Of a stretch of DNA of 64,000 bases, positions 8,068-16,127 are shown piece after piece; the stretch's first letter is position 1, and every line of letters begins with the position of its first letter. Origin of the DNA: Roseicyclus mahoneyensis (lineage in GTDB: Bacteria > Pseudomonadota > Alphaproteobacteria > Rhodobacterales > Rhodobacteraceae); assembly GCF_003148775.1 (NCBI RefSeq), contig NZ_QGGW01000003.1, positions 310,001-374,000 of the forward strand, in the 5' to 3' direction. Both the position numbers and the translations under genes were made by a program. The notes below the pieces were generated by a model. It had not been told where the DNA came from. It ran no database searches and saw nothing but the letters and a program-made list of their open reading frames with translations.

Positions 8068-8958
8068 ATGACCATCACGCTACTGGACGGCGGCATCGGG
8101 CAGGAAATGGTGACGCGGGCAGGTGACCGGCCGACGCCCCTTTGGTCGACCCGCGCGATGATGGACCACCCCAGCCTGTTGCAAGGCGTGCATGCGGATT
8201 ACTTCGCCGCCGGGGCCGATATCGCGACGACCAACAGCTATGCCATCCACCGCGACCGCCTTGTCCATGAGGGGATCGAGGCCGAGCTCGTGGCCCTGAT
8301 GAGCGCAGCGCTTGCCGAAGCGCAGGCCGCGCGCGCCGCCCATGGCGCGGGGCGCATCGCGGGCTCCATCGGGCCGCTCAAGGCCAGCTACCGGCCCGAC
8401 CTGCATCCGCCCCATGCCGAGGCCGTGCCGCTTTACGCCGAGATCGCGCGCCTGCTTGCGCCCGGCGTGGATCTGATCATCGTCGAGACGGTCGCCTCGC
8501 TCGCCCATGCCCGCGCGGGGCTGGAGGGGGCTGCGGCGGCGGGCCGACCGGTCTGGCTCGCGGTGACGCTGGACGACGAGGACGGAACAAAACTGCGCTC
8601 GGGCGAGGCGCTGGCCGATCTGCTGCCCGTCGCCACCGACGGCGGCGCGACGGCAATTCTTGCCAATTGCTCCGCGCCCGAGGCGATGCCCGCGGGCCTT
8701 GATATCCTTGCCCGCGCGCGTCTGCCCTTCGGGGCTTATGCCAACGGGTTCCAGCGCATCACCAAGGCCTTCTTGCAGGATCGCCCGACCGTCGACGCGC
8801 TGTCGGCGCGGCGCGACCTTGGCCCGGTGGCCTATGCCGAGCACGTCATGGGCTGGATCGCGCAGGGCGCCACCATCGTCGGCGGCTGCTGCGAGACGGG
8901 GCCCGCCCATATCGCCGAGATCGCCCGCCGCCTGCGCGAGGCCGGGCTGCACGATTGA
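8068..8958 (+). CDS. Homocysteine S-methyltransferase family protein
   Basis: 296 residues from ATG 8068, preceded by GAGGG at 8059-8063. The Zn-thiolate ligands of the family are present: a Cys in ILANCSAPE and the paired Cys in VGGCCETGP near the C-terminus. The N-terminal LLDGGIGQEM is the usual family opening. Members methylate homocysteine or related thiols/selenols, with S-methylmethionine, betaine or other donors; the donor cannot be read here. It is the first gene after the compositional break and is followed 32 bp later by the LysR gene. Confidence 0.82.
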   Translation: MTITLLDGGIGQEMVTRAGDRPTPLWSTRAMMDHPSLLQGVHADYFAAGADIATTNSYAIHRDRLVHEGIEAELVALMSAALAEAQAARAAHGAGRIAGSIGPLKASYRPDLHPPHAEAVPLYAEIARLLAPGVDLIIVETVASLAHARAGLEGAAAAGRPVWLAVTLDDEDGTKLRSGEALADLLPVATDGGATAILANCSAPEAMPAGLDILARARLPFGAYANGFQRITKAFLQDRPTVDALSARRDLGPVAYAEHVMGWIAQGATIVGGCCETGPAHIAEIARRLREAGLHD

Positions 8959-8990
8959 AGATTTCGATTGATTGATCGCCGTTTGATCGC

Positions 8991-9887
8991 ATGATCGGGC
9001 GCATGATCAACAAGCTCGAAATGTTCATCGCTGTCGCCAAGGAAGGCCATTTCGGCCGCGCCGCCGAAACGCTTGGCATCACGCAACCGACGCTGTCGAC
9101 CGGCATCAAGCAGCTGGAGGAGATGCTGGGCGTGCAGCTGATCTTTCGCGGCTCGCGCTATGGGGGTCTGACACCCGAGGGCGCGCGCGCGCTGGTCTGG
9201 GCGCGCAAGCTCGTCAGCGACAGCCGCACCTTCCGCGAGGAGATGCGCGTCAGCCGGCACGGGCTGTCGGGGCACTTGCGGCTGGCTGTCATCCCCACCG
9301 CGCTGACCTGGGCTGCGCGTCTGTCGGCGCGGTTTTCCGAGCGGCACCCCAAGGCGCGCTTCACGATTCTGTCGCGCACCTCGGTCGAGATCCTGAAGAT
9401 GCTGGAGAACCTCGAGATCGACGCGGGGCTGTCCTACCTTGACAACGAGCCTTTGGGGCGCGTGACGACCATGCCCATCTACACGGAACGCTACATGCTG
9501 GTGTGCCATGCCGACAACCCGCTGGCCCTGCAGGCCGCGGTGACATGGGCCGATCTTGCGGGTGAAAACCTGTGCCTGCTGACCCCCGACATGCAGAACC
9601 GTCGCATCATCAACCAATGCTTCATGGAGGCCGATGTGACGCCGGACGCGTTGGTCGAGGCCAATTCCACCGTCGTGCTGGCCGCCCATGTGGAGCAGGG
9701 CGGCTGGGTCACGGTGCTGCCGTCCGACATGGCGCGGTTTCTTGCCACGGGCAAGCGGCTGGCCATCGTGCCGATCACGGGCGGGCATGTTGAGCATGTC
9801 GTGGGCCTCGTCGCGCCCTACCGCGAGCCGCACACGCCGGTTCTGGGCGCGCTTCTGGCCGAGGCGGCGGCGCTTTCGGCGGTCTGA
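8991..9887 (+). CDS. LysR-family regulator, probably of the formate dehydrogenase operon
   Basis: 298 residues (or 294 from the second ATG at 9003). It has an N-terminal winged helix (FGRAAETLGITQPTLSTGIKQLEEMLG) and a periplasmic-binding-like effector domain (RLAVIPTALTW, LEIDAGLSYL). It lies directly upstream of fdsGBA in the same direction. A LysR regulator (FdsR) controls fds in Cupriavidus, so the same role is likely here. Inverted repeats between it and fdsG are candidate binding sites. Confidence 0.85.
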   Translation: MIGRMINKLEMFIAVAKEGHFGRAAETLGITQPTLSTGIKQLEEMLGVQLIFRGSRYGGLTPEGARALVWARKLVSDSRTFREEMRVSRHGLSGHLRLAVIPTALTWAARLSARFSERHPKARFTILSRTSVEILKMLENLEIDAGLSYLDNEPLGRVTTMPIYTERYMLVCHADNPLALQAAVTWADLAGENLCLLTPDMQNRRIINQCFMEADVTPDALVEANSTVVLAAHVEQGGWVTVLPSDMARFLATGKRLAIVPITGGHVEHVVGLVAPYREPHTPVLGALLAEAAALSAV

Positions 9888-9931
9888 TTGGGGCATCGCG
9901 TCGCTGCTGGTGTCTGAGGCGTCGCATGTAC

Positions 9932-9985
9932 TTCATTCGATTTCCCTATCGAACAACGGAATTGCGATATTGATTGTCGAATGAA
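9932..9985 (+). promoter_or_regulatory. Inverted repeats upstream of fdsG (candidate LysR operator)
   Basis: Two nested symmetries: TTCATTCGA (9932-9940) with TCGAATGAA (9977-9985), perfect 9-base arms 36 bases apart, and TTCGAT (9936-9941) with ATCGAA (9948-9953), separated by 6. LysR proteins bind dyads of this kind, and the repeats lie 37-90 bases before the fdsG start. The operator role is inferred. Confidence 0.45.
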
Positions 9986-10021
9986 ACCTGGCACTCTGGC
10001 CGCAGTCGACCGGAGCTTGCC

Positions 10022-10498
10022 ATGCCATCCACAGCCGCCCCGCACGGGACCCCAGAGGACCCGGTCATCGCGCGTATCATCGCCGACCATCTTGGCGTGG
10101 AGGGACCACTGCTGCCGATCTTGCATGCGGTTCAGGCGGCCCTTGGGCATATTCCGGCTGCGGCCCATGGGCCCATCGCCGAGGCGCTGAACATCACCCG
10201 CGCGGAACTGCATGGCGTCATCAGTTTCTATCATGATTTCCGGGACAGGCCCGCGGGGCGTCATGTCGTCAGGATCTGCCGGTCCGAGGCCTGTCAGGCG
10301 GTCGGGGGTGTGGCCTTGTCGCAAGCCGTGCTGGACAAGCTGGGCCTCGATTGGCACGGCACGACGCCCGACGGCCGCGTGACGGTGGAGCCGGTCTATT
10401 GCCTTGGCCTGTGCGCCTGCGGGCCGGCGGCCATGGTCGATGGCGCGCTCAAGGGACGGGCGACGCCCGAGGATGTCTTGGCGGGGTTGGAGGCATGA
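10022..10498 (+). CDS. fdsG: NAD-dependent formate dehydrogenase gamma subunit (2Fe-2S, NuoE-like)
   Basis: 158 residues from ATG 10022; earlier in-frame codons lack a ribosome site, whereas GGAG lies at 10012-10015. It resembles the thioredoxin-like 24-kDa subunit of complex I, with four Cys for one 2Fe-2S cluster (CRSEAC, then CLGLCACG). It carries electrons between FdsB and FdsA in the soluble heteromeric NAD-dependent formate dehydrogenase. The stop overlaps the fdsB start by 4 bp. Gene order G-B-A-C-D equals that of Rhodobacter capsulatus. Confidence 0.93.
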   Translation: MPSTAAPHGTPEDPVIARIIADHLGVEGPLLPILHAVQAALGHIPAAAHGPIAEALNITRAELHGVISFYHDFRDRPAGRHVVRICRSEACQAVGGVALSQAVLDKLGLDWHGTTPDGRVTVEPVYCLGLCACGPAAMVDGALKGRATPEDVLAGLEA

Positions 10499-11991
10499 AG
10501 GTCTATGTGCCGCGCGACGCAGCCGCCCGCGCGCTGGGCTCCGATGCGGTCGCTGCCGCCTTTGTCGCGGCTGGGCATCGCGTGATCCGGAACGGCTCGC
10601 GCGGGATGGTCTGGCTGGAGCCGTTGGTCGAGATCGAGGAGGATGGGCTGCGCCGCGCCTATGGGGCGGTGACGCCTGCGGATGTGCCGGGCATCTTGTC
10701 GGGCGCGGTGGAAAGCCTTGGGCCGGTCGAGGATATCCCCTTTTTCGCCCGCCAGACGCGACTAACCTTTGCGCGGTGCGGGCTGATCGACCCGCTGGAC
10801 CTGTCCGATTACGAGGCCCATGGCGGCCTTGCGGGCCTGCGCCGGGCGCTGGCGCTTGGCCCCGAGGGGATCGTGGCCGAGGTGAAGGCCAGTGGGTTGC
10901 GCGGGCGGGGTGGCGCAGGTTTTCCGACCGGCGTGAAATGGGACACGGTGGCGCGCGCGCAGGCGGACCGGAAATACATCGTCTGCAACGCCGACGAGGG
11001 CGACAGCGGCACCTTTGCCGACCGGATGATCATGGAAGGCGACCCGTTTTCCGTGATCGAAGGGATGGTGATCGCTGGGATCGCGGTGGGGGCGACCAAG
11101 GGCTTTGTCTACATCCGCTCGGAATATCCCGACGCGATCGACGTAATGACGCATGCGGTTGAAATATCGCGCAAGAACAAATTACTGGGCCGCATTCTTC
11201 AGTCATCGCATGAGTTCGATATCGAGCTCCGCGTGGGCGCGGGCGCCTATGTCTGCGGCGAGGAGACGTCGCTTTTGAATTCGCTCGAGGGCAAGCGGGG
11301 CGTGGTGCGCGCCAAGCCGCCCCTGCCGGCGCTCGAAGGATTCATGGGGCGGCCCACGGTGGTGAACAATGTGCTGAGCCTCGCCACCGTGCCGGTGATC
11401 TTCGAGAGGGGCGCGGCCCATTATGCGGGCTTCGGCCTTGGTCGGTCGCGCGGCACGATGCCTGTTCAGATCGCGGGCAACGTGGCGCGCGGCGGACTGT
11501 TCGAGACGGCGTTCGGCATGCCGCTGGGCGATCTGGTCCATGACATCGCAGGCGGCACGGCCAGCGGCCGTCCCGTGAAGGCGGTGCAGGTCGGCGGGCC
11601 TTTGGGCGCCTATTTCGCGCCCGCGAAATTCGACACGCCCTTTGGCTACGAGGAATTCGACGGGCAGGGCGGCTTGATCGGGCACGCGGGTGTGGTGGTG
11701 TTCGACGACAGCGCCGACATGCGGGCCATGGCCCGGTTTGCGATGGAGTTCTGCGCCATCGAAAGCTGCGGGAAATGCACGCCGTGCCGGATCGGAGCGG
11801 TGCGGGGCGTGGAGACTATCGACCGGATCGCGGCTGGCGACGCAGGCGCCGTGCCGCTGCTGGTCGATCTGTGCGAGACGATGAAGCATGGCTCGCTCTG
11901 TGCGCTGGGGGGCTTCACACCCTATCCGGTGATGAGCGCACTGGAACAGTTCCCCGAGGAGTTCGGCGGCTTGCGGGAGGCGGCGGCGTGA
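10495..11991 (+). CDS. fdsB: NAD-dependent formate dehydrogenase beta subunit (NuoF-like diaphorase)
   Basis: 498 residues. It reduces NAD+ through FMN in the cytoplasmic formate dehydrogenase complex. The N-terminal 120 or so residues are the short thioredoxin-like extension typical of FdsB. Then come the FMN/NADH-binding stretches GLRGRGGAGFPTG and CNADEGDSGTF and, at the C-terminus, the 4Fe-4S ligands ESCGKCTPCRIG plus a later Cys in SLCALGG. The start overlaps the fdsG stop. A 115-bp gap with a repeat-like element separates it from fdsA. Confidence 0.94.
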   Translation: MKVYVPRDAAARALGSDAVAAAFVAAGHRVIRNGSRGMVWLEPLVEIEEDGLRRAYGAVTPADVPGILSGAVESLGPVEDIPFFARQTRLTFARCGLIDPLDLSDYEAHGGLAGLRRALALGPEGIVAEVKASGLRGRGGAGFPTGVKWDTVARAQADRKYIVCNADEGDSGTFADRMIMEGDPFSVIEGMVIAGIAVGATKGFVYIRSEYPDAIDVMTHAVEISRKNKLLGRILQSSHEFDIELRVGAGAYVCGEETSLLNSLEGKRGVVRAKPPLPALEGFMGRPTVVNNVLSLATVPVIFERGAAHYAGFGLGRSRGTMPVQIAGNVARGGLFETAFGMPLGDLVHDIAGGTASGRPVKAVQVGGPLGAYFAPAKFDTPFGYEEFDGQGGLIGHAGVVVFDDSADMRAMARFAMEFCAIESCGKCTPCRIGAVRGVETIDRIAAGDAGAVPLLVDLCETMKHGSLCALGGFTPYPVMSALEQFPEEFGGLREAAA

Positions 11992-12039
11992 GCGGCGGGC
12001 GGACAGGGGTTTCGTCGCCTTCGGCGCCGACCCGTGCGA

Positions 12040-12095
12040 GGGGGCGCTGCCCCCTTGCGCTCCCCCGGGATATTTTTGAAACAGAGAAGCAGGGA
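12040..12095 (+). repeat. Intergenic element between fdsB and fdsA (possible dispersed Rhodobacteraceae repeat)
   Basis: The fdsB-fdsA gap holds GAGGGGGCGCTGCCCC (GGGGCGCTGCCCC-like hairpin) followed by a C-rich run, GGGATATTTTTGAAACAG and AGAAG. From memory, very similar C-rich/GATATTTTTG sequences recur between genes in this family; there is no second copy in this window. It may be an intra-operon RNA hairpin that tunes fdsA expression. The repeat identity is inference. Confidence 0.4.
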
Positions 12096-12106
12096 TCGGT
12101 CGGGCC

Positions 12107-15019
12107 ATGAAGGATTTCATCATTCCCTGGGGCGACGACCGCGACATGGGCACGCCTGCACGGGACGGTGCGCCGGTCTCGCTCCGCATCGACGGCTTCG
12201 AGGTGACGGTGCCCGAGGGGACGAGCGTGATGCGGGCCGCCGCCATCGCGGGGATCGCGGTGCCGAAGCTGTGTGCGAGCGACAATCTGGAGGCCTTCGG
12301 GTCGTGCCGGCTCTGTGTGGTGGAGATCGAGGGGCGTCGCGGCACGCCGGCGTCGTGCACCACGCCGGTGGCGGCTGGCATGGTCGTCAGGACGCAATCG
12401 GAGCAGGTTCAACGCATCCGCAAGGGCGTCATGGAGCTTTACATCTCGGACCATCCGCTGGATTGCCTGACGTGCAGCGCCAATGGCGATTGCGAGTTGC
12501 AGGATATGGCAGGCGTCGTGGGGTTGCGCGACCAGCGCTATACAGCGCCTGAGGGGGGGATACGGACCCATTTCGCGGCGCGCGACACCAGTGGGCAGGC
12601 CAACCCCGAGTGGTTGCCCAAGGACGACAGCAACCCCTATTTCACCTATGATCCGGCCAAATGCATCGTCTGCAACCGCTGTGTGCGGGCCTGCGAGGAG
12701 GTGCAGGGCACCTTCGCGCTGACAATCGAAGGGCGCGGGTTCGAGAGCCGAGTGAGCGCGGGCGGTGTGGGGGATGATTTCCTCGCCTCCGATTGCGTCA
12801 GCTGCGGGGCCTGTGTCCAGGCCTGCCCGACGGCGACGCTGCAGGAGAAATCGGTGATCGCGCTGGGCACGCCCACGCGGTCGGTCATCACGACCTGCGC
12901 CTATTGCGGGGTGGGCTGTTCGTTCAAGGCGGAGCTGAACGGCGACCAGCTGGTGCGGATGACGCCCTACAAGCACGGCGCGGCCAATCGCGGGCATTCC
13001 TGCGTCAAGGGGCGCTTTGCCTATGGCTATGCGACGCATGCCGACCGCATCCTGAAGCCCATGATCCGCGAGCGGATCGAGGATCCCTGGCAGGAAGTGA
13101 GCTGGGATGAGGCGCTGGCCTTTGCCGCGGCAAGGATGCGCGGCATTCAGGCGAGGCATGGGCGCAAGTCGGTGGGCGTCATCACCTCGAGCCGCTGCAC
13201 CAACGAGGAAACCTATCTGGTCCAGAAGCTGACGCGGGCGGTGTTTCTGAACAACAACACCGACACCTGCGCGCGGGTGTGCCATTCGCCGACGGGCTAT
13301 GGGCTTGGCCAGACCTTCGGCACCAGCGCGGGCACACAGAATTTCGACTCCGTGGCGGCGGCCGATGTGGTCGTGGTGATCGGGGCGAACCCGACCGACG
13401 GGCACCCCGTCTTTGCCTCGCGGCTGAAAAAGCGGCTCAGGGCGGGGGCGAAGCTGATCGTGATCGACCCGCGGCGGATCGATCTGGTCAAGACGGCGCA
13501 TGTGGAGGCGGCGCATCATCTGCCGCTGCGGCCGGGCACCAATGTCGCCGTGGTGACCGCCATGGCGCATGTCATCGTGACCGAGGGTCTGTTTGACGAG
13601 GGGTTCATCCGAGCCCGCTGCGACTGGGACGAGTTCGCGGAATATGCGGAGTTCGTCAGCGATCCGCGTCATTCGCCCGAGTTGACCGAGATGCTGACCG
13701 GCGTTCCGGCCGAGGAGTTGCGGGCGGCGGCGCGCCTCTACGCCACGGGCGGCAACGGAGCGATTTACTATGGGCTGGGCGTGACCGAGCACAGCCAGGG
13801 CTCCACCACCGTCATGGCGATTGCCAATCTTGCCATGCTGACGGGGAACATCGGGCGCGAAGGGGTGGGGGTGAACCCGCTGCGTGGCCAGAACAATGTG
13901 CAAGGGTCCTGCGATATGGGATCCTTCCCGCATGAATTGCCGGGCTACCGCCATGTGAAGAACCCGGAGGTGCGCGCGATCTTCGAGACCGCATGGGGTG
14001 TCGAGATCGACCCGGAGCCGGGGCTGCGCATTCCCAACATGCTCGATGCCGCCGTCTCGGGCCAGTTCAAGGGGCTCTACTGTCAGGGCGAGGATATCTT
14101 GCAATCCGATCCCGACACGCGGCATGTCTCGGCGGGGCTGGCGGCGATGGACTGTGTCATCGTCCATGATCTGTTCCTGAACGAGACGGCGAATTACGCG
14201 CATGTCTTCTTGCCCGGGTCGACATTTCTGGAAAAGGACGGGACCTTCACCAACGCCGAACGCCGCATCAACCGGGTGCGCAAGGTGATGGCGCCGCGCA
14301 ACGGCTACGCGGATTGGGAGATCACGCAGCTGCTGGCCAATGCGATGCTGGAGGCCGAGGGGCGGCCCTTGTGGCGCTACACCCACGCCGCGCAGATCAT
14401 GGAAGAGATCGCGGCCACGACCCCCGGCTTCGCCCATGTCGATTATGCACTGCTGGAGGAAAAGGGGTCGGTGCAATGGCCCTGCAATGACGCCGCGCCC
14501 GAGGGCACGCCGATCATGCATGTCGATGGCTTCGTGCGGGGCCGCGGGCGGTTCATCGTCACGGAATATGTCGCAACCGAGGAACGGACCGGGCCGCGGT
14601 TTCCGCTTTTGCTGACCACGGGGCGCATCTTGTCGCAATACAACGTGGGCGCGCAGACGCGGCGGACGGCGAATACCGTCTGGCATGCCGAGGATGTGCT
14701 GGAGATCCATCCCCATGATGCCGAGGTGCGCGGCGTGAAGGCGGGCGATTGGGTGAAGCTGGCAAGCCGGTCGGGCGAGACCAGCCTGCGGGCGCATCTG
14801 ACCGACAGGGTCAGCCCCGGCGTGGTCTACACGACCTTTCATCATCCCACGACACAGGCCAACGTCATCACGACCGATCATTCCGACTGGGCCACGAATT
14901 GCCCTGAATACAAGGTGACGGCGGTGCAGGTCGGGCTGTCGAACGGGCCGACCGAGTGGCAGCGTGACTATGAGGCGCAGGCGGCGGCCGCGCGTCGCAT
15001 CTTGCCGGCGGCCGAATGA
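12107..15019 (+). CDS. fdsA: NAD-dependent formate dehydrogenase alpha subunit (Mo-bis-PGD)
   Basis: 970 residues; oxidises formate to CO2 in the cytoplasm. Cofactor sites in order: 2Fe-2S (Cys 56, 67, 70, 84), NuoG-like His-Cys3 4Fe-4S (His116, Cys 120, 123, 129), two ferredoxin-type 4Fe-4S clusters (Cys 186/189/192/196 and 230/233/236/240), and the 4Fe-4S of the molybdopterin domain (Cys 264/267/271/299). The Mo ligand is Cys392 in VCHSPT, so this is a cysteine rather than selenocysteine enzyme. There is no TAT signal, in keeping with the soluble Fds type. It ends overlapping fdhD (ATGA). Length matches the family. Confidence 0.95.
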   Translation: MKDFIIPWGDDRDMGTPARDGAPVSLRIDGFEVTVPEGTSVMRAAAIAGIAVPKLCASDNLEAFGSCRLCVVEIEGRRGTPASCTTPVAAGMVVRTQSEQVQRIRKGVMELYISDHPLDCLTCSANGDCELQDMAGVVGLRDQRYTAPEGGIRTHFAARDTSGQANPEWLPKDDSNPYFTYDPAKCIVCNRCVRACEEVQGTFALTIEGRGFESRVSAGGVGDDFLASDCVSCGACVQACPTATLQEKSVIALGTPTRSVITTCAYCGVGCSFKAELNGDQLVRMTPYKHGAANRGHSCVKGRFAYGYATHADRILKPMIRERIEDPWQEVSWDEALAFAAARMRGIQARHGRKSVGVITSSRCTNEETYLVQKLTRAVFLNNNTDTCARVCHSPTGYGLGQTFGTSAGTQNFDSVAAADVVVVIGANPTDGHPVFASRLKKRLRAGAKLIVIDPRRIDLVKTAHVEAAHHLPLRPGTNVAVVTAMAHVIVTEGLFDEGFIRARCDWDEFAEYAEFVSDPRHSPELTEMLTGVPAEELRAAARLYATGGNGAIYYGLGVTEHSQGSTTVMAIANLAMLTGNIGREGVGVNPLRGQNNVQGSCDMGSFPHELPGYRHVKNPEVRAIFETAWGVEIDPEPGLRIPNMLDAAVSGQFKGLYCQGEDILQSDPDTRHVSAGLAAMDCVIVHDLFLNETANYAHVFLPGSTFLEKDGTFTNAERRINRVRKVMAPRNGYADWEITQLLANAMLEAEGRPLWRYTHAAQIMEEIAATTPGFAHVDYALLEEKGSVQWPCNDAAPEGTPIMHVDGFVRGRGRFIVTEYVATEERTGPRFPLLLTTGRILSQYNVGAQTRRTANTVWHAEDVLEIHPHDAEVRGVKAGDWVKLASRSGETSLRAHLTDRVSPGVVYTTFHHPTTQANVITTDHSDWATNCPEYKVTAVQVGLSNGPTEWQRDYEAQAAAARRILPAAE

Positions 15020-15828
15020 GGGCGAGCCGGTCCATATCCGCCAGGGCGCTTGGCCCCGATGGCGCGCGCGCCATTGCCCGCTCGCTGCCCGAGGAAGTGC
15101 CGGTGGCCATCACCTGCAACGGCTCGACGCAGGCCGTGATGATGTGCACGCCGTCCGATCTTGAGGATTTTGCAACGGGTTTTGCCTTCACCGAAGGGTA
15201 TGCGACCCCATCGCAGATCGAGGGGATCGAGATCATCGAGGTCGCGCAAGGGATCGAGGCGCGACTTTGGATCGAGGAGGAGGCAGCGGCGGCTTTGGGC
15301 GCGCGACGACGCGCGATGATGGGGCCGGTCGGCTGCGGGCTTTGCGGCATCGACAGCCTCGAGCAGGCGCTGCGCGATCTGCGGCCCGTGTCGGCCGACC
15401 TGTCGCTTGCCGCTGACGACGCGGCGGGCGCCGGCGAGGCGCTGCGCGCCCATCAGCCTTTGCATGACCTGACACAGGCGGTTCATGCGGCTGGCTTTTT
15501 CATGCCTGGTCAGGGTATCGTGCTGGCACGAGAGGATGTCGGGCGGCACAATGCGCTCGACAAGCTCATCGGGGCGGCGCTGCGGGCAGAGATCGACCCT
15601 GCCTGTGGCGCCGTCGTGATCACCAGCCGTGTATCGGTCGAGATGGTGCAAAAGACGGTGTTGGCGGGGTGCGCGATCCTGATCGCCGTCTCCGCCCCCA
15701 CCGCGCAGGCGCTGCGCGTGGCAGATGCGGCCAGGCTGACGGTCGCGGCGCTGGCGCGTGGCGGCCGGATCGAGGTCTTCACCCACGCCCGCAGGATCAA
15801 CGAGGGAGCCGTCGATGTCGTCGCCTGA
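15016..15828 (+). CDS. fdhD: Formate dehydrogenase accessory sulfurtransferase FdhD/FdsC
   Basis: 270 residues. FdhD proteins pass sulfur from a cysteine desulfurase to the molybdenum cofactor and bind Mo-bis-PGD before insertion into FdsA. The essential CxxC loop is visible as GCGLCG (Cys107, Cys110), and AREDVGRHNALDKLIG is the strongly conserved cofactor-binding stretch. It is coupled to fdsA by ATGA and overlaps fdsD by 14 bp. In Rhodobacter the same gene is called fdsC. Confidence 0.94.
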   Translation: MRASRSISARALGPDGARAIARSLPEEVPVAITCNGSTQAVMMCTPSDLEDFATGFAFTEGYATPSQIEGIEIIEVAQGIEARLWIEEEAAAALGARRRAMMGPVGCGLCGIDSLEQALRDLRPVSADLSLAADDAAGAGEALRAHQPLHDLTQAVHAAGFFMPGQGIVLAREDVGRHNALDKLIGAALRAEIDPACGAVVITSRVSVEMVQKTVLAGCAILIAVSAPTAQALRVADAARLTVAALARGGRIEVFTHARRINEGAVDVVA

Positions 15829-16021
15829 CAAGCTGATCCGCATGGCCAACCAGATCGCCATCTTCTTCCACAGCCAGCCCGGCCCAGATCAGGCCGAGCG
15901 GGTGGCCGCCCATCTCAAGGATTACTGGGGCCCCGAAATGCGGGCGGATCTCAAGGCCAAGGCCAAGACGCAAGAGGACGAACTGGACGTGCTGGTGCGA
16001 CAGGCGCTGCCGCTGATCTGA
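15815..16021 (+). CDS. fdsD: Formate dehydrogenase delta subunit
   Basis: 68 residues from ATG 15815, inside the end of fdhD. The opening DKLIRMANQIAIFF and the motif HLKDYWGPEMR are typical of FdsD, a small subunit needed for a stable and active Fds complex. It is the last gene of the fds operon. It is followed by 99 bp with no gene before the dehydratase. Confidence 0.92.
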   Translation: MSSPDKLIRMANQIAIFFHSQPGPDQAERVAAHLKDYWGPEMRADLKAKAKTQEDELDVLVRQALPLI

Positions 16022-16090
16022 GGCGCGCGGGCGGCTCTTGGCAAAGGGGTTGTGGGGGCGTGGCTTCCTCCGCTACCACTGGCGCAGGTC

Positions 16091-16127
16091 GTTCCACTAT
16101 GCGGCCAAAGGTTTCACTATATGGAAC
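16091..16127 (+). promoter_or_regulatory. Duplicated dyad operator at the dehydratase start (IclR-like)
   Basis: GTTTCACTATATGGAAC (16111-16127) is a dyad of GTTYCA and TGGAAC around 5 bases. A direct partial copy, GTTCCACTATGCGG (16091-16104), lies exactly 20 bases, two helical turns, upstream. IclR-family regulators of sugar-acid and aromatic catabolism bind sites of this form. The second site covers the first possible start codon (16121), so bound protein would block transcription or initiation. No IclR gene is visible in the window. Confidence 0.5.

Noticed and set aside
13270-13300. Possible selenocysteine formate dehydrogenase
   Set aside because: The Mo-ligand codon is a normal Cys codon (VCHSPT), with no in-frame TGA.
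11915-14881. A 988-residue open frame on the minus strand opposite fdsA
   Set aside because: It is the high-G+C shadow of fdsA. Its translation is rich in Arg/His/Pro with no domain, while fdsA has all cofactor motifs.
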